From positions 2,790,001-2,854,000 of the forward strand of contig NZ_OY782870.1 of NCBI RefSeq assembly GCF_963678545.1: 64,000 nucleotides of DNA, in the 5' to 3' direction. The stretch comes from an uncultured Methanomethylovorans sp. GTDB taxonomy: Archaea; Halobacteriota; Methanosarcinia; Methanosarcinales; Methanosarcinaceae. The notes under the pieces are model-generated. The model was not told the origin of the DNA. It searched no databases and saw nothing but the letters and a program-made list of their open reading frames with translations. The position numbers were made by a program, and so were the translations under genes. Shown here in pieces: positions 46,363 through 56,364 of the stretch (within the stretch, counting starts at the first letter, position 1; each line of letters opens with the position of its first letter).

Positions 46363-47770
46363 CCAGATCCTTCTAGTGATATATGTAATAGCAATCATTT
46401 TGCTTTCCCTAAAGCTCAAGCAGGGAACTTTTTCCGGTTTTGCGATATCAGATCGCCAGGTGATGTATCCTGCAGTTATAGGAATAGCCTACATGGCTGC
46501 CTATTTTAGTGCAGCATCATTTCTGGGTGGTGGAGGGTATGGACTCGTTGCTGGTCTTCCCTGGGTTATCTGGGCAGTTTTCTTCCACGTATCTTTTGCC
46601 TGCCTGGCATTCCTGATAGCTCCAAAGATCTGGACTATGGCTCAGCAGTATGATGCCAAGACCGTACCTCAACTGCTGGAGCGCCGCTATAATTCCCAAG
46701 GAGGAAAGGTACTGCTTGCAGGGATTATGCTGGTGATGTACACAGTATATCTGGTTGCTATCTTCAAAGGTTGTGGAAATCTATTCCAGGGCTTGTTGGG
46801 AATAACATATGTTCAGGGCCTTATACTAGCAGTTGTCATTGTTGCCCTCTATTACGCAATTGGCGGATTGCCTGCAATTCTCTGGATAAGCTTCTTGCAG
46901 GGACTGATAATGCTTGTAGGTGCTGTACTCCTCTACAGCGGGCTTATTTCCAGCGGCCAAGGAATGGCGATATGGAATAATATCCCTGATGCGGTCTTGA
47001 GCATGGCCGGAAATGCGGTCCCCTGGCAAAAGAGCTTTGGAAATGCATTCGCTATTAGCCTTGGACTCTTAGCGCTGCCTGACCTGCTCATAATGCTGTT
47101 CTCTGCCAAAGACAAGAGAGTAGTAAGGTTTGCCGGTATATATGGTCCTATATCCATCGCAGTTTATGCCCTCTGCATATTCTCCCTGGGAATCCTTGCC
47201 TATGGAGTATTTACTTCAGAACAACTAGCACCTTTCATGACAAACCCGGATGGACTCGTGCCCTTCCTTGCAACATCGTTACTTCCTACCGGATTTGACG
47301 GTATCGTGCTCCTTGCAGCTATCTCTGCAGCTATGTCGACAATGAGCGCTATAGTATTGGTTACAACAACAGCTCTGACATCAGATATTCTTAAGTTCCT
47401 GAGCCCGAATACATCTGACAAACGGGTGCTTCTCATGACAAGGGTAATAGGTGTTATTATTATTGTCTTAGCAGCATTCTTCGCTCTGGATGTACCACAA
47501 ATGATAGTTCCCCTCGTATCTGCAAGTATGGGTGTTATCGCCTGCTGCGTATTTGTTCCCCTGATATTTGGCCTATACTGGGACCGTGGCACTTCTACAG
47601 GATTTGTTGCCAGCCTGATTGCATCATTTGGCTCAGTAGTGCTGTGGCAATACTATGGAAATCCCCTCATACATACAGTTTTCATTGGCCTGATATGTGG
47701 GATTGTAGCATATGTAATAGGAAGCCTGGTAAGTAAGCAACCTCTTCCTATCGCAATAGATAGTGAATAA
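46355..47770 (+). CDS. sodium:solute symporter (SSS family)
   Basis: 471 aa, about thirteen membrane helices. SSS features: AYFSAASFLGGGGYGLVAGLPWV (about 50-72), TVPQLLERRYNSQGGKVL (about 104-121), the conserved GGLPAILWISFLQGLIML (about 170) and LAAISAAMSTMSAIVLVTTTALTSDI (about 318-343), which holds the sodium-site Ser/Thr. The substrate cannot be read from sequence (proline, pantothenate, acetate and others occur in the family). Translationally coupled to the 29-aa gene and behind a palindromic operator. Confidence 0.93.
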   Translation: MINQILLVIYVIAIILLSLKLKQGTFSGFAISDRQVMYPAVIGIAYMAAYFSAASFLGGGGYGLVAGLPWVIWAVFFHVSFACLAFLIAPKIWTMAQQYDAKTVPQLLERRYNSQGGKVLLAGIMLVMYTVYLVAIFKGCGNLFQGLLGITYVQGLILAVVIVALYYAIGGLPAILWISFLQGLIMLVGAVLLYSGLISSGQGMAIWNNIPDAVLSMAGNAVPWQKSFGNAFAISLGLLALPDLLIMLFSAKDKRVVRFAGIYGPISIAVYALCIFSLGILAYGVFTSEQLAPFMTNPDGLVPFLATSLLPTGFDGIVLLAAISAAMSTMSAIVLVTTTALTSDILKFLSPNTSDKRVLLMTRVIGVIIIVLAAFFALDVPQMIVPLVSASMGVIACCVFVPLIFGLYWDRGTSTGFVASLIASFGSVVLWQYYGNPLIHTVFIGLICGIVAYVIGSLVSKQPLPIAIDSE

Positions 47771-47828
47771 GAACTAAGACGAACTCAAATTGTAATTATT
47801 GGAGAGGATCTAAATTCCTCTTCATAAT

Positions 47829-48617
47829 TTATGCATTGTTTAACATTGAGTCCATATATTTATTTAGATGATCATGAACAGCATCAATTTCACGATTCTG
47901 CGGAAGTGCATTTATTATTTTTTCAATATAACCCCTTTCCTTAACAAGTCTGAAAGTTTCGGTGAAATTTAGATCAAACAACCAAGCTAGACGGGCGAGG
48001 TTCATATCATTACAAGAGCTTAGACCATCTGTGCTTGCAATCTTGTTATTAAAAATATCATGTATCAAATGTTGGGAATAATCTGGAATATCAGGTAATC
48101 CATGGTCAATAGCAGGATTTGGAGATATTGTCTTTGTGACGTAGTAATCGTCTAATATCTTATAAATATCAAGCTTATCAGCATCTCTGATAAGTCTTGC
48201 ATGAAGAAGGGTTTTGCTATCAAGATCATCAAAAATAGTTCTTAAATTATGGTTCCGGATAGCAGTGAGAATTATGTGCTGCTCTTCCTGAGATGCAAAT
48301 GTAAGAATTCTCTCCGATTCCAATATCGTTAATCCTAAAAGAGCATGATTCTCAGACCTACGGTCATTAAAGGTCCTGTATTTGCTAATCTGCTCAAAAC
48401 GACCTATATCATGTAGAAGAGCTATGGAAAGAGCAAGATAATAGTTTTCTTCATCCATTTCTTCAGAGATCGCTATCTGAGATATATTTTCACAGACCCG
48501 GATGCTATGATCTTCCTTAAGACGGACGTTTTGTGAGATAAAAACATCTTCCGAATAGAACGATCTTACATAATTTTGGAACCATGTCCTTAAATTAAGA
48601 AAATCCTCTTTTTTCAT
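47829..48617 (-). CDS. HD-domain metal-dependent phosphohydrolase
   Basis: 262 aa. HD motif split as EDHSIRVCENI (first His, about 30) and ALLHDIGRFEQ (His-Asp, about 63), with later ENHALLGLTIL and RDADKLDIYKIL (final Asp). Substrate unknown; nucleotides or cyclic nucleotides are typical. ATG 48617 is chosen as the start because the open frame upstream (to 48698) encodes a hydrophobic leader unlike family members. Convergent with the symporter. Confidence 0.85.
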   Translation of the reverse strand: MKKEDFLNLRTWFQNYVRSFYSEDVFISQNVRLKEDHSIRVCENISQIAISEEMDEENYYLALSIALLHDIGRFEQISKYRTFNDRRSENHALLGLTILESERILTFASQEEQHIILTAIRNHNLRTIFDDLDSKTLLHARLIRDADKLDIYKILDDYYVTKTISPNPAIDHGLPDIPDYSQHLIHDIFNNKIASTDGLSSCNDMNLARLAWLFDLNFTETFRLVKERGYIEKIINALPQNREIDAVHDHLNKYMDSMLNNA

Positions 48618-48746
48618 CGATATCCATAAACATTTTATAAATATCAGTTTTTCTGTCAGCAAAGTTACAATATGGATTCTACAATAAAATAGCTGCATAG
48701 ATACATTGAAGGTGCAATGCAGCTACGCAACAGATTCCAGAATAGA

Positions 48747-49481
48747 TTAGTTGACTATGTATGTTACCTGGACAGATAAGGAGACAGTTGTTTCTCCGGG
48801 TTGGATTGGCGTAGATGTAGTTGCGCCAGCTGCTGCTGTTTCCCTATAAATTGGTTGCACACTTCCCACATCGCTTACAGAAGCTGTCTGCACACCCACT
48901 ACTTTAATACCCAGACCTGAAGCAAGTTCATCAGCCTTAGAGCGGGCATCAGTTACTGCTGCTTGGAACAGCTCATTGCGAAGAGTTTGCTGCTGTTCAT
49001 CGGATACGGAAAATGTTATACCGCCTATCTGATTAGCACCTGCAGCCGTTGAACGGTCAATGATAGCACTCACATTACCCAGGTTCTTTGTAGTGACCTG
49101 TACAGTATTAGATGCAGAGTAAGCCACTATGGTAGGAGTACCTGTATAATTGTATACGGGTTCAATTGAAACATAGGATGTCTGTATCTCGTTATCCTGC
49201 AAGCCTATATTCTTAAGTTCGCTGATAACAGCATTCATCAAAGCTGCATTTTTGGTCGATGCTTCGTTTGCAGTAGGTGATTGCACAACGACCCCAATGC
49301 TTAATGAAGCTGTATCTGGAGTCATCTTTTTTTCCGCAGAACCTGAGATGGAAAGAGTATGTTCTCCATTCTGTCCAGAGGAAGACACCGAACCGGCATA
49401 GATAACAGCAGCCATTAATGCTACAGCTATTGCAAGCATAACAAGCACAATATACATTTTATTGTTATTATCATCTGTCAT
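48747..49481 (-). CDS. SIMPL-domain (DUF541) exported protein
   Basis: 244 aa. N-terminal membrane helix (about 9-30, MYIVLVMLAIAVALMAAVIYAG), then the SIMPL domain: LSISGSAEKKMTPDTASLSIGVVVQSPTANEAS, IQTSYVSIEPVYNY and QVTTKNLGNVSAIIDRSTAAGANQIGGITFSVSDE. Such proteins are periplasmic or extracellular oligomers of unknown role. Faces outward by its N-terminal anchor. Confidence 0.9.
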   Translation of the reverse strand: MTDDNNNKMYIVLVMLAIAVALMAAVIYAGSVSSSGQNGEHTLSISGSAEKKMTPDTASLSIGVVVQSPTANEASTKNAALMNAVISELKNIGLQDNEIQTSYVSIEPVYNYTGTPTIVAYSASNTVQVTTKNLGNVSAIIDRSTAAGANQIGGITFSVSDEQQQTLRNELFQAAVTDARSKADELASGLGIKVVGVQTASVSDVGSVQPIYRETAAAGATTSTPIQPGETTVSLSVQVTYIVN

Positions 49482-49678
49482 TTTGTCCCTCCGTAATCCT
49501 AAAAGATTACATAAGGAATATCAAATGGTTTTATAATTAAACCTTGCTGCAGAGCATATTCAAGAGAAGAGAAGAAGATCTGATTGATTGAAAAAGAGGC
49601 TTGTAATGCAAGGTATATTTAGAACAGAATATTTCAATGAAAAAACTGAATATTAACTTAGCCTGCAATTCAGAATAT

Positions 49679-49710
49679 AAAAAAAGATGGAGCGAAATGA
49701 TTTCCGCTCC
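49679..49710 (-). terminator. hairpin plus T7 after the disaggregatase-like gene
   Basis: On the minus strand GGAGCG (49710-49705) pairs with CGCTCC (49694-49689), extended by AAA/TTT with a bulge, then a tract of seven T (49685-49679). Confidence 0.75.
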
Positions 49711-49731
49711 TGATCACTTGTTCTCACTACT

Positions 49732-52700
49732 TTACGTAGTTATGGTTAACTTCGGCCGTCTGGAAGCAGTTGACGAATCAGTGCTGTAGAAAGCAATGTA
49801 GTTACCGCTCTCAGTCTTTGCCTTAAGGAAGAAACCAGTGTTGTCGTAAGTACCACTGACATATTCCTGTACAAGCTGTGTGACATCAAAGTCATAGTAC
49901 TTGTTGCCTGGCACTGTGCTGGCAGGGAATGTCAGAGTTGCATATGGTGTGCTACCCTGAGCAGCGCCATTCTGATCATACCAATTTCCTCCTGCTGTGC
50001 TCCAAGCAGTTCCAGAAGCACGATTGTTCCAGCTTACATACTTTGGATCCCATGCAACTGGCCTGTATATCTCAACTACGGTATCAGAAGTACGTTTCGT
50101 ATTTGCGGGGTAATACCAGTATAGAGAAAGTGTTGCTTTAGAGATCGTATCGGTGGTCTTGTATTTACTAAGATCGAACAACAGTACATCCCTGCTACCA
50201 GACGAGGATTTTCCAACATCAAGGTAAGTTGAGGTGGAATATACTGTACTCTTAGAAGACTCAGCTAATCTATTGTCATAAACAGCTGAATATGAAACCG
50301 AAGTTCCTGTAGAGGTAGATGTATTTGTTGTTGTGCTTGTTGTTGCACTGACAACTACATTAACTGTATCGGTTGCTGTCTGACCAGCTGCATCGGCAAC
50401 AGTAAGAGTCACAACATATGTTCCTGCAGTTGTGAATATCTTTGTAGCTGTTGCACCGCTAGCTTCAGAGGTGATACCATTTGAAGCATCAAAGTCCCAT
50501 GAATAAGAGGCTATACTCTTATCGTCAGTAGAGGAACTGCCATCAAAACTGATAGCGGAACCTACTGTTGCAGTCTTATCAGAGCCAGCGTTAGCAACTG
50601 GTATGCTATCTGTGGTAGTTGAACTACCGGAGGAAGTTGAACCACCTGCTGTTGAGGCTATAGTCAACTTTGGTCTCATGGCAGTGTTTGAATAATCCGC
50701 ACTGTAGAATGCAATGTAATTACCACTCTCAGTCTTTGCCTTGATAAAGAAACCAGTGTTCGTGTACTTGCCACTTACATATTCCTGCACAAGCTGTGTG
50801 ACGTCAAAGTCATAGTATTTGTTGCCTGGCACTGTGCTTGCTGGGAAGGTAAGGGTTGCATACGGTGTACTGCCCTGAGCAGCGCCATTCTTATCATACC
50901 AGTTTCCTCCAGCTGTTGTCCAGGAGTTCCAACTTACAGACTTTGGATCCCACGCAACTGGTCTGTAAACTTCAACTACAGTATCAGAAGTACGTGCCTT
51001 ACTTGCGGGGTAATACCAATAAAGCGATAGTGTTGCCTTGGATATTGTATCCGTGGTATCGTAACTGCTCAGGTCAAACATCATTACATCTCTGGCAGTA
51101 GCTGTGCCCTTTCCAACATCAAGATAATTGGTCGTGGAATACACCGTACTCGTTGAATCGGAACGCAACCTATTATCATAGGTAGGAGAGTACGAGACCG
51201 AACTTCCTGTTGATGTAGTTGTATCTGAAGTCGTATCTGGAGTTGTATCTGTTGTTGTATTTGTAGTTGTATCCGTTGTTGTACTTGTTGTTCCACTAAT
51301 GACTACATTTACTGTATCATTTGAACTCTGCCCGCTTGTATCAGTAACAGTAAGTGTCACAATATACGTTCCTGCAGTTGTAAATTTCTTTGTGGCTGTT
51401 TTGCCGGCAGCTTCAGAGGTGATACCGTTTGAAGCATCAAAGTCCCATGAATAAGAGGAAATGCCCTTATCGTCTGTGGAGGAACTACCATCAAAGATAA
51501 CAGATGAACCTACTGTTGCAGTCTTGTCGGAGCCTGCATTGGCAACTGGTTCAGCATCTACCGTATTTGAAACAGCTGAACCACTCTTGGATGCCTGTGC
51601 AGTGTTACCATATCTGCCGATATTGACCACTCCTCCATTGGGGGAAGGTTCACTGCTGTAAGATGATTTAGAATATCCTGCGTCTATTAACGTACTGGAT
51701 GCTGAATCTGCAACCCACTTTCCGCTTGAATAGTGACCTGCTTTGCTCTTAAGATGGTAGTCACGAGATCCAGCGCTTGAACTGGTTGAATCAACGCATG
51801 ATGGATCAACATTAAGGTTGTTGCTCATCGTAAAGCCGCTACCATAGGTTTGACCATTCTTGTTGTTGTAGATGTCGTTGTTCTGGACTACAAACTTAGA
51901 GTAAGTTGGATTGGTATTCCATATTCCCACACCTGACCCAGTGACAGATGAAACGCCATCACTGTTCATTATTATGTTGTTCCTGACATAAGTTGTGAAT
52001 TGAGTCTGTTGCTGGCGTCTTCCTGACCTCAGGAAATACTTTACAGCAGCATGTCCGCCATCATCAAAGACGTTGTTCTCAATGATAGTATTGTCAAAAT
52101 CACCCAAAACAATGGCAGTGTTACTAAAACCAGTGTTAGTGGAGTATTGTCCAACATTTGTAAAGATATTATGGTGGATGTATACATCCTTGGCATGGAT
52201 TACATTATCCTGATAGTTTGCAGACATCCAGATACCTGCACCTTTAATACTGTGAATGCGATTGTTGTAGATTTCAATATCATCAAACACGCAGTTGGAT
52301 GTAGAAGACGTTCCTATCTGAATTGCAGGGCCTGTAGAATCACCGGAATTGGACGCATATATCAGATTGTCATGGATAGTAGAACCTGTATTACCATCTG
52401 AATACCTGCATGCACTATTTGTTCGTGTGAAAACAGTATTGTAAGCGAATTCGACATTGCTGCATCCAAGAGCATAGAGGGCATCGTGGCCTAGCTTATA
52501 CACATCATTGTTAGTGAATTCAATGTTACTGGCTTTTCTTACCTGTAATCCATCACCGCATCCCCATTCAAGACGCATATCAGACACTTCGATGTTATTA
52601 CCACCGTCAAAAGCCATCATATTGTAATATCCAGATCCAAGAGATACACCTTGATTGGCACTATTTCCATCGATAGTAAAACCTGTGACTGTGATGCCAC

Positions 52701-53235
52701 CATCTGTTCCAATGTTTGCGATCATAGGCACTCCACTGGACCAGCCTGCACTTGCAACTAGTTTTATTTCAGCAGTAGAGTCACCTGTAAGTATTGTATT
52801 AGCACCAATGTTAAGAGTGCTGTCTATCCAGTATGTATTAGGACCTCTCAAATATACAGTACCGCCACCAAGGCCATCTATATATGTAAGAGCTTTATTA
52901 ATTTCAATATGATCATTTGTTCCGTCACATTGGTAGTTTACAGTTCCGCTTGTGCTGCTCGTACCAACGTATACGGTTGCTGCTGAAGATATACCGGAAC
53001 CAATTATGGAGAAACAAATGAAGCAAAGTGATAGACCAATTAGGAAAAATGATATTCTTTTAAAGATGTGGTCTTTATTTTGAGTTTTTGAGATATTTTC
53101 TTTTTTAGAGGAAGCAGTATTTAAAGAGATGAAGCAACTACTAACCAATAAAGCAATTAACAACACATGACGAGATTTAGCCCATCTATGAGCACTAAAT
53201 CTTTCGAAAACTTTATTACAGATACTTTTTACCAT
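49732..53235 (-). CDS. secreted disaggregatase-like protein: beta-helix, two PKD and two DNRLRE domains
   Basis: 1167 aa. Two N-terminal hydrophobic segments (about 24-40 and 60-85, the second ending SSAA, a likely signal cleavage point). Right-handed parallel beta-helix (about 88-530) with N-rich repeats such as NNIEVSDMRLEWG, SNIEFTNNDVY and NTIIENNVFDDGG. Then PKD 1 (about 563-645), Thr-rich linker, DNRLRE 1 (about 685-845), PKD 2 (about 865-950), Thr-rich linker and DNRLRE 2 (to the end). DNRLRE domains occur in Methanosarcina disaggregatase, which loosens the methanochondroitin matrix. A role in cell aggregation or matrix turnover is inferred. Confidence 0.88.
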   Translation of the reverse strand: MVKSICNKVFERFSAHRWAKSRHVLLIALLVSSCFISLNTASSKKENISKTQNKDHIFKRISFFLIGLSLCFICFSIIGSGISSAATVYVGTSSTSGTVNYQCDGTNDHIEINKALTYIDGLGGGTVYLRGPNTYWIDSTLNIGANTILTGDSTAEIKLVASAGWSSGVPMIANIGTDGGITVTGFTIDGNSANQGVSLGSGYYNMMAFDGGNNIEVSDMRLEWGCGDGLQVRKASNIEFTNNDVYKLGHDALYALGCSNVEFAYNTVFTRTNSACRYSDGNTGSTIHDNLIYASNSGDSTGPAIQIGTSSTSNCVFDDIEIYNNRIHSIKGAGIWMSANYQDNVIHAKDVYIHHNIFTNVGQYSTNTGFSNTAIVLGDFDNTIIENNVFDDGGHAAVKYFLRSGRRQQQTQFTTYVRNNIIMNSDGVSSVTGSGVGIWNTNPTYSKFVVQNNDIYNNKNGQTYGSGFTMSNNLNVDPSCVDSTSSSAGSRDYHLKSKAGHYSSGKWVADSASSTLIDAGYSKSSYSSEPSPNGGVVNIGRYGNTAQASKSGSAVSNTVDAEPVANAGSDKTATVGSSVIFDGSSSTDDKGISSYSWDFDASNGITSEAAGKTATKKFTTAGTYIVTLTVTDTSGQSSNDTVNVVISGTTSTTTDTTTNTTTDTTPDTTSDTTTSTGSSVSYSPTYDNRLRSDSTSTVYSTTNYLDVGKGTATARDVMMFDLSSYDTTDTISKATLSLYWYYPASKARTSDTVVEVYRPVAWDPKSVSWNSWTTAGGNWYDKNGAAQGSTPYATLTFPASTVPGNKYYDFDVTQLVQEYVSGKYTNTGFFIKAKTESGNYIAFYSADYSNTAMRPKLTIASTAGGSTSSGSSTTTDSIPVANAGSDKTATVGSAISFDGSSSTDDKSIASYSWDFDASNGITSEASGATATKIFTTAGTYVVTLTVADAAGQTATDTVNVVVSATTSTTTNTSTSTGTSVSYSAVYDNRLAESSKSTVYSTSTYLDVGKSSSGSRDVLLFDLSKYKTTDTISKATLSLYWYYPANTKRTSDTVVEIYRPVAWDPKYVSWNNRASGTAWSTAGGNWYDQNGAAQGSTPYATLTFPASTVPGNKYYDFDVTQLVQEYVSGTYDNTGFFLKAKTESGNYIAFYSTDSSTASRRPKLTITT

Positions 53236-54446
53236 ATTATTTTACACCTCTCTTTTTTTAGTTAAGATATCCAAATCGTCGCTTTTGAAATGAATTTGTA
53301 ACATTGCCTGCTAATAATAAGACATAAATCAATGAGATTCTCATATATTGGTACTAATTTGTAGCAAAATCATACCAGACGAACCTGAGTTAACATTCTG
53401 TATTCACATATCTCTTAGAGACTGCCACCACCAAGGAAAATTATTATAGTGGGGAAGATGCACAGAAGGGCATCTTATTGCAGAAAATCATATTAGTTCA
53501 CGGAAGAGATTGGGGTTATCCACAAACAAATTCGACTTGTTCTGGACTTCATAAGACTAAAGATATTCTGCAATTTCTGAAATGACAGCCCATAGAGATT
53601 TTGAACATATTTGCTGATTTATCTCTATATTATCAAAGCCAGTTTTGGCACAATTTCGGAATTCGGTTTCAGACATATAAAGATACTTATTCGCTTAATG
53701 CCTCATAATAGCCTAGATTTCAATTTTGGGTTGTATATGAACGTATATTTAGATTACAGCAATGATAAAGACATATTATACCAAAAAATACCAATTTAGT
53801 TCTTTTTTGATGTATAAAGCCTATTTTTACCGATATATTTAAACTCAAATTTGTAGATAATTGATATTTGAATCAATAAAACTTGATTTAAGAGACCTAT
53901 ATAAATTAAAACATAGACATAACGATTATTCTGGTCTAAAATCCATTTAAAAACAAAAATAGGACTTTAATTAGATAAATAGTACCCCATAAAGTTTCAT
54001 CAATGATTATAAAGCATTAAAGCATCGTTTTTAATGAAAACTAGAAAAGCATTGCACCACCTTCATCCAAAAGATATCCCCGATAAGTAAATAAATAACA
54101 TATTGTTGATAATTTTTGAAGTCCTAATTTCAATGTAAAATTAAAAGCATTTTAAACCTTTATGCCTTGAGTTGCGCTCATATAATCCAATATAAGAGAT
54201 CATATTAGCAATTAAGATTACATAAATTGACGAAAAACAGTCTTCATTGATGAGAAAACAGACATCCGATAAAAGACTACGACATAAGTAGTGTCCATGC
54301 ACATAATAGAATTTGATTAATTGTTGCTATTTTATTAAAAATTTATCTTAAAGATAGTGCGTACTGCAAACACAAGCTTAAATAAATACACATCTGAATC
54401 AAACAGCTGTTATCTGTAAAATCATCTGTAAAAATAATGAAACGAT
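53236..54446. other. 1.2-kb AT-rich gap
   Basis: No convincing gene, RNA fold or repeat seen. A 62-codon frame at 53611-53799 has no Shine-Dalgarno and random-looking composition. The promoter of the disaggregatase-like gene must lie near 53240-53290. May hold degraded sequence. Confidence 0.5.
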
Positions 54447-54791
54447 TTACTGCATAGCCTTCCTATTTTCCATCTTTTTCAGCGCATCTGCTGCACCCTG
54501 GCAGACATAATTATTGGAATCACCCATGGCTTTAGTAAGAGGCTCGACTGCCCTGGTATCCCCAATATTTCCCAGTGCATCAACAGCCTGGCGACGTACA
54601 TAATTATCTGGATCATTCAAGGCTTTGATAAGAGAATCAACAGCGCTGATGTCTTTAATCTTTCCAAGAGTGTATGCAGCCTCCCTGCGAACCTGCACAT
54701 CTTTTTTATATTCCAGAGCTTCGATCAATCCTTTTACATCGTTTTTCTTTTCCATATCTTTAATATTTGGCTTACCAAATTCGAACAGCAT
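54447..54791 (-). CDS. HEAT-repeat (PBS-lyase type) protein
   Basis: 114 aa made of about three HEAT repeats: VRREAAYTLGKIKDISAVDSLIKALNDPDNY, VRRQAVDALGNIGDTRAVEPLTKAMGDSNNY, VCQGAADALKKM. A protein-binding scaffold or part of a larger signalling system. The partner is not in this window. Confidence 0.85.
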   Translation of the reverse strand: MLFEFGKPNIKDMEKKNDVKGLIEALEYKKDVQVRREAAYTLGKIKDISAVDSLIKALNDPDNYVRRQAVDALGNIGDTRAVEPLTKAMGDSNNYVCQGAADALKKMENRKAMQ

Positions 54792-54898
54792 GCAGAATAA
54801 CTCCTATAAATGAATACTATAGATGCATTCTACAAGTAGTTAAATTTTCGGAGAAAGATGTTTAAGAGAAATAATTGCCTAACAGTAAGTGGGGATAT

Positions 54899-55237
54899 AT
54901 GTCTTTGATAGAAATTGGCTGCTGTGGTGCATATTGTGGAACATGCAAGGTATTGAAAGAACAACTGTGTAAGGGATGTAAGCTCGGATATGAAAACAAT
55001 AAGCGCGATATCACTAAGGCTAAATGCAAGATCAAGGTATGCTGCATAAGCAAGAACTATAATTCCTGTGCCGATTGCCCGGACACTTCAACATGCCAGA
55101 CCATCATTGAGTTCTACGAAAAAAAAGGATATAAGTATGCAAAATACAAGCAGGCAATAGAATTTATTAAACACAACGGTTATGATGAATTCATTAAAAT
55201 AGCCGATACCTGGACCAATGCATACGGGAAATATTAA
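54899..55237 (+). CDS. DUF3795 cysteine-rich protein
   Basis: 112 aa. Cys-rich N-terminal half: [21 protein letters not shown], then [19 protein letters not shown]. This spacing fits the DUF3795 family, a probable zinc or metal-binding protein of unknown function common in methanogens and clostridia. ATG 54899 follows GTGGGG; a TTG at 54875 is in frame but has no support. An IS inserted exactly after the stop codon (the 8-bp target duplication includes TAA). Confidence 0.8.
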   Translation: MSLIEIGCCGAYCGTCKVLKEQLCKGCKLGYENNKRDITKAKCKIKVCCISKNYNSCADCPDTSTCQTIIEFYEKKGYKYAKYKQAIEFIKHNGYDEFIKIADTWTNAYGKY

Positions 55238-56135
55238 ATTTCGGCTTTGTAGAAATGCTCATTTGAACAATATATGTAACCTTGACATACCTGTCAAGGT
55301 TATGCACTAATAGTTTCAATTTAACCTCTTTTGCTTGATTCCAATACTTTTTTGCCTTCACTTCTTCCCCGTATTTCCTTTTCAGAACAGAGAACATCGT
55401 TTCTACAAGATTTCTGCAATGGTACAATATTTCCTCAAACTCATCGATCATTTTTCTACGATACTTACCCTTGATCTTCTTCCTTTTCCTTTCTCTCAAA
55501 GGAATCATAGCTACTGCGTCTAGTTCTTCCCTTACTAGAGAATGTATAGCTTCAGAATCGTAACCTTTGTCCATAAGGTAAAACTTTGATTGGCGATTTT
55601 TATGACATTGCCGTAGCAATGTCATCGCATGCTTTGCATCATGGATAGGCTTACCAGATATCTTAAAACCAGTGATAATAAACTTCTTTGTATCAATGGA
55701 AATACTCACTTTTAGGAATGATCTACGTTTCTTTCCAGTCCTAAAAGAGTAATAGTAGCTACAGTGACCACTCGTAAATCCACTCGAATCAATGGCAATT
55801 ATCTCTATTTTTTCGCCATATGAATAGAACAGTTTTAGTGTTTGCTGTAACAACGATCTGAAAAGAATTGACCTAAGTCTAGTTATAAACTTGTGAAGTG
55901 TGGTATAATGTGGAACCTCTTTTAAACCAATTCTTAACTTCAAACTCTCCATTAATTCAACAAGTTCAACAATACTTCTGTAATCTACATTAAGATATTC
56001 TTTTAACAAAATCAAGGTCAATAGCTGGTGTTGTGTATATTTCCTTTTCGAATATTTGCAACTATAGATCGGCAGGTGTGATTTTCCTGATACAGCTAAA
56101 GCTGTATCAACAAACTTTAAGTACTTATTTGACAA
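55194..56135 (-). CDS. IS5-family (ISH1-like) transposase
   Basis: 313 aa as an open frame. DDE: Asp in [13 protein letters not shown] (about 118), Asp in [13 protein letters not shown] (about 187), Glu in [16 protein letters not shown] (about 244). N-terminal [23 protein letters not shown] helix part. The frame runs through the IS end: the last residues after about SISTKP are encoded by flanking DNA, including the DUF3795 gene read backwards. The real element supplies no stop codon here. Confidence 0.88.
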   Translation of the reverse strand: MSNKYLKFVDTALAVSGKSHLPIYSCKYSKRKYTQHQLLTLILLKEYLNVDYRSIVELVELMESLKLRIGLKEVPHYTTLHKFITRLRSILFRSLLQQTLKLFYSYGEKIEIIAIDSSGFTSGHCSYYYSFRTGKKRRSFLKVSISIDTKKFIITGFKISGKPIHDAKHAMTLLRQCHKNRQSKFYLMDKGYDSEAIHSLVREELDAVAMIPLRERKRKKIKGKYRRKMIDEFEEILYHCRNLVETMFSVLKRKYGEEVKAKKYWNQAKEVKLKLLVHNLDRYVKVTYIVQMSISTKPKFNISRMHWSRYRLF

Positions 56136-56242
56136 AACACAATCATCCCCTTTGTGTTTCAGTGGAAAGTAATACTCAGGGGATTTATTCTTTTTAAATT
56201 ATTAGGTCAAAATAAAAGCAAAAGTAGCATTTCTACAGAGCC
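55243..56242 (-). mobile_element. complete 1000-bp IS5-family element with 8-bp target duplication
   Basis: Ends GGCTTTGTAGAAATGCT (55243-55259) and, reversed, GGCTCTGTAGAAATGCT (56226-56242) match at 16 of 17. TAAATTTC flanks both sides (55235-55242 and 56243-56250). Eight-bp duplications fit the ISH1 group. Confidence 0.95.
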
Positions 56243-56364
56243 TAAATTTCAGTAAATAAAAAGAAAATGTTGTTAGACTTACATTTGCGTAGCCCCCAAG
56301 CCCCGAAAACGGTATATTATGGCTTGAAAAAAGAGCTATGAGAGAGGGAAGAAAGTTTTACCCT

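Noticed and set aside
52051..52401. 116-codon antisense frame in the disaggregatase-like gene
   Set aside because: Shadow of the beta-helix repeats; no start signal.
53611..53799. 62-codon frame in the 1.2-kb gap
   Set aside because: No ribosome site, no recognisable motif, composition like the surrounding AT-rich DNA.
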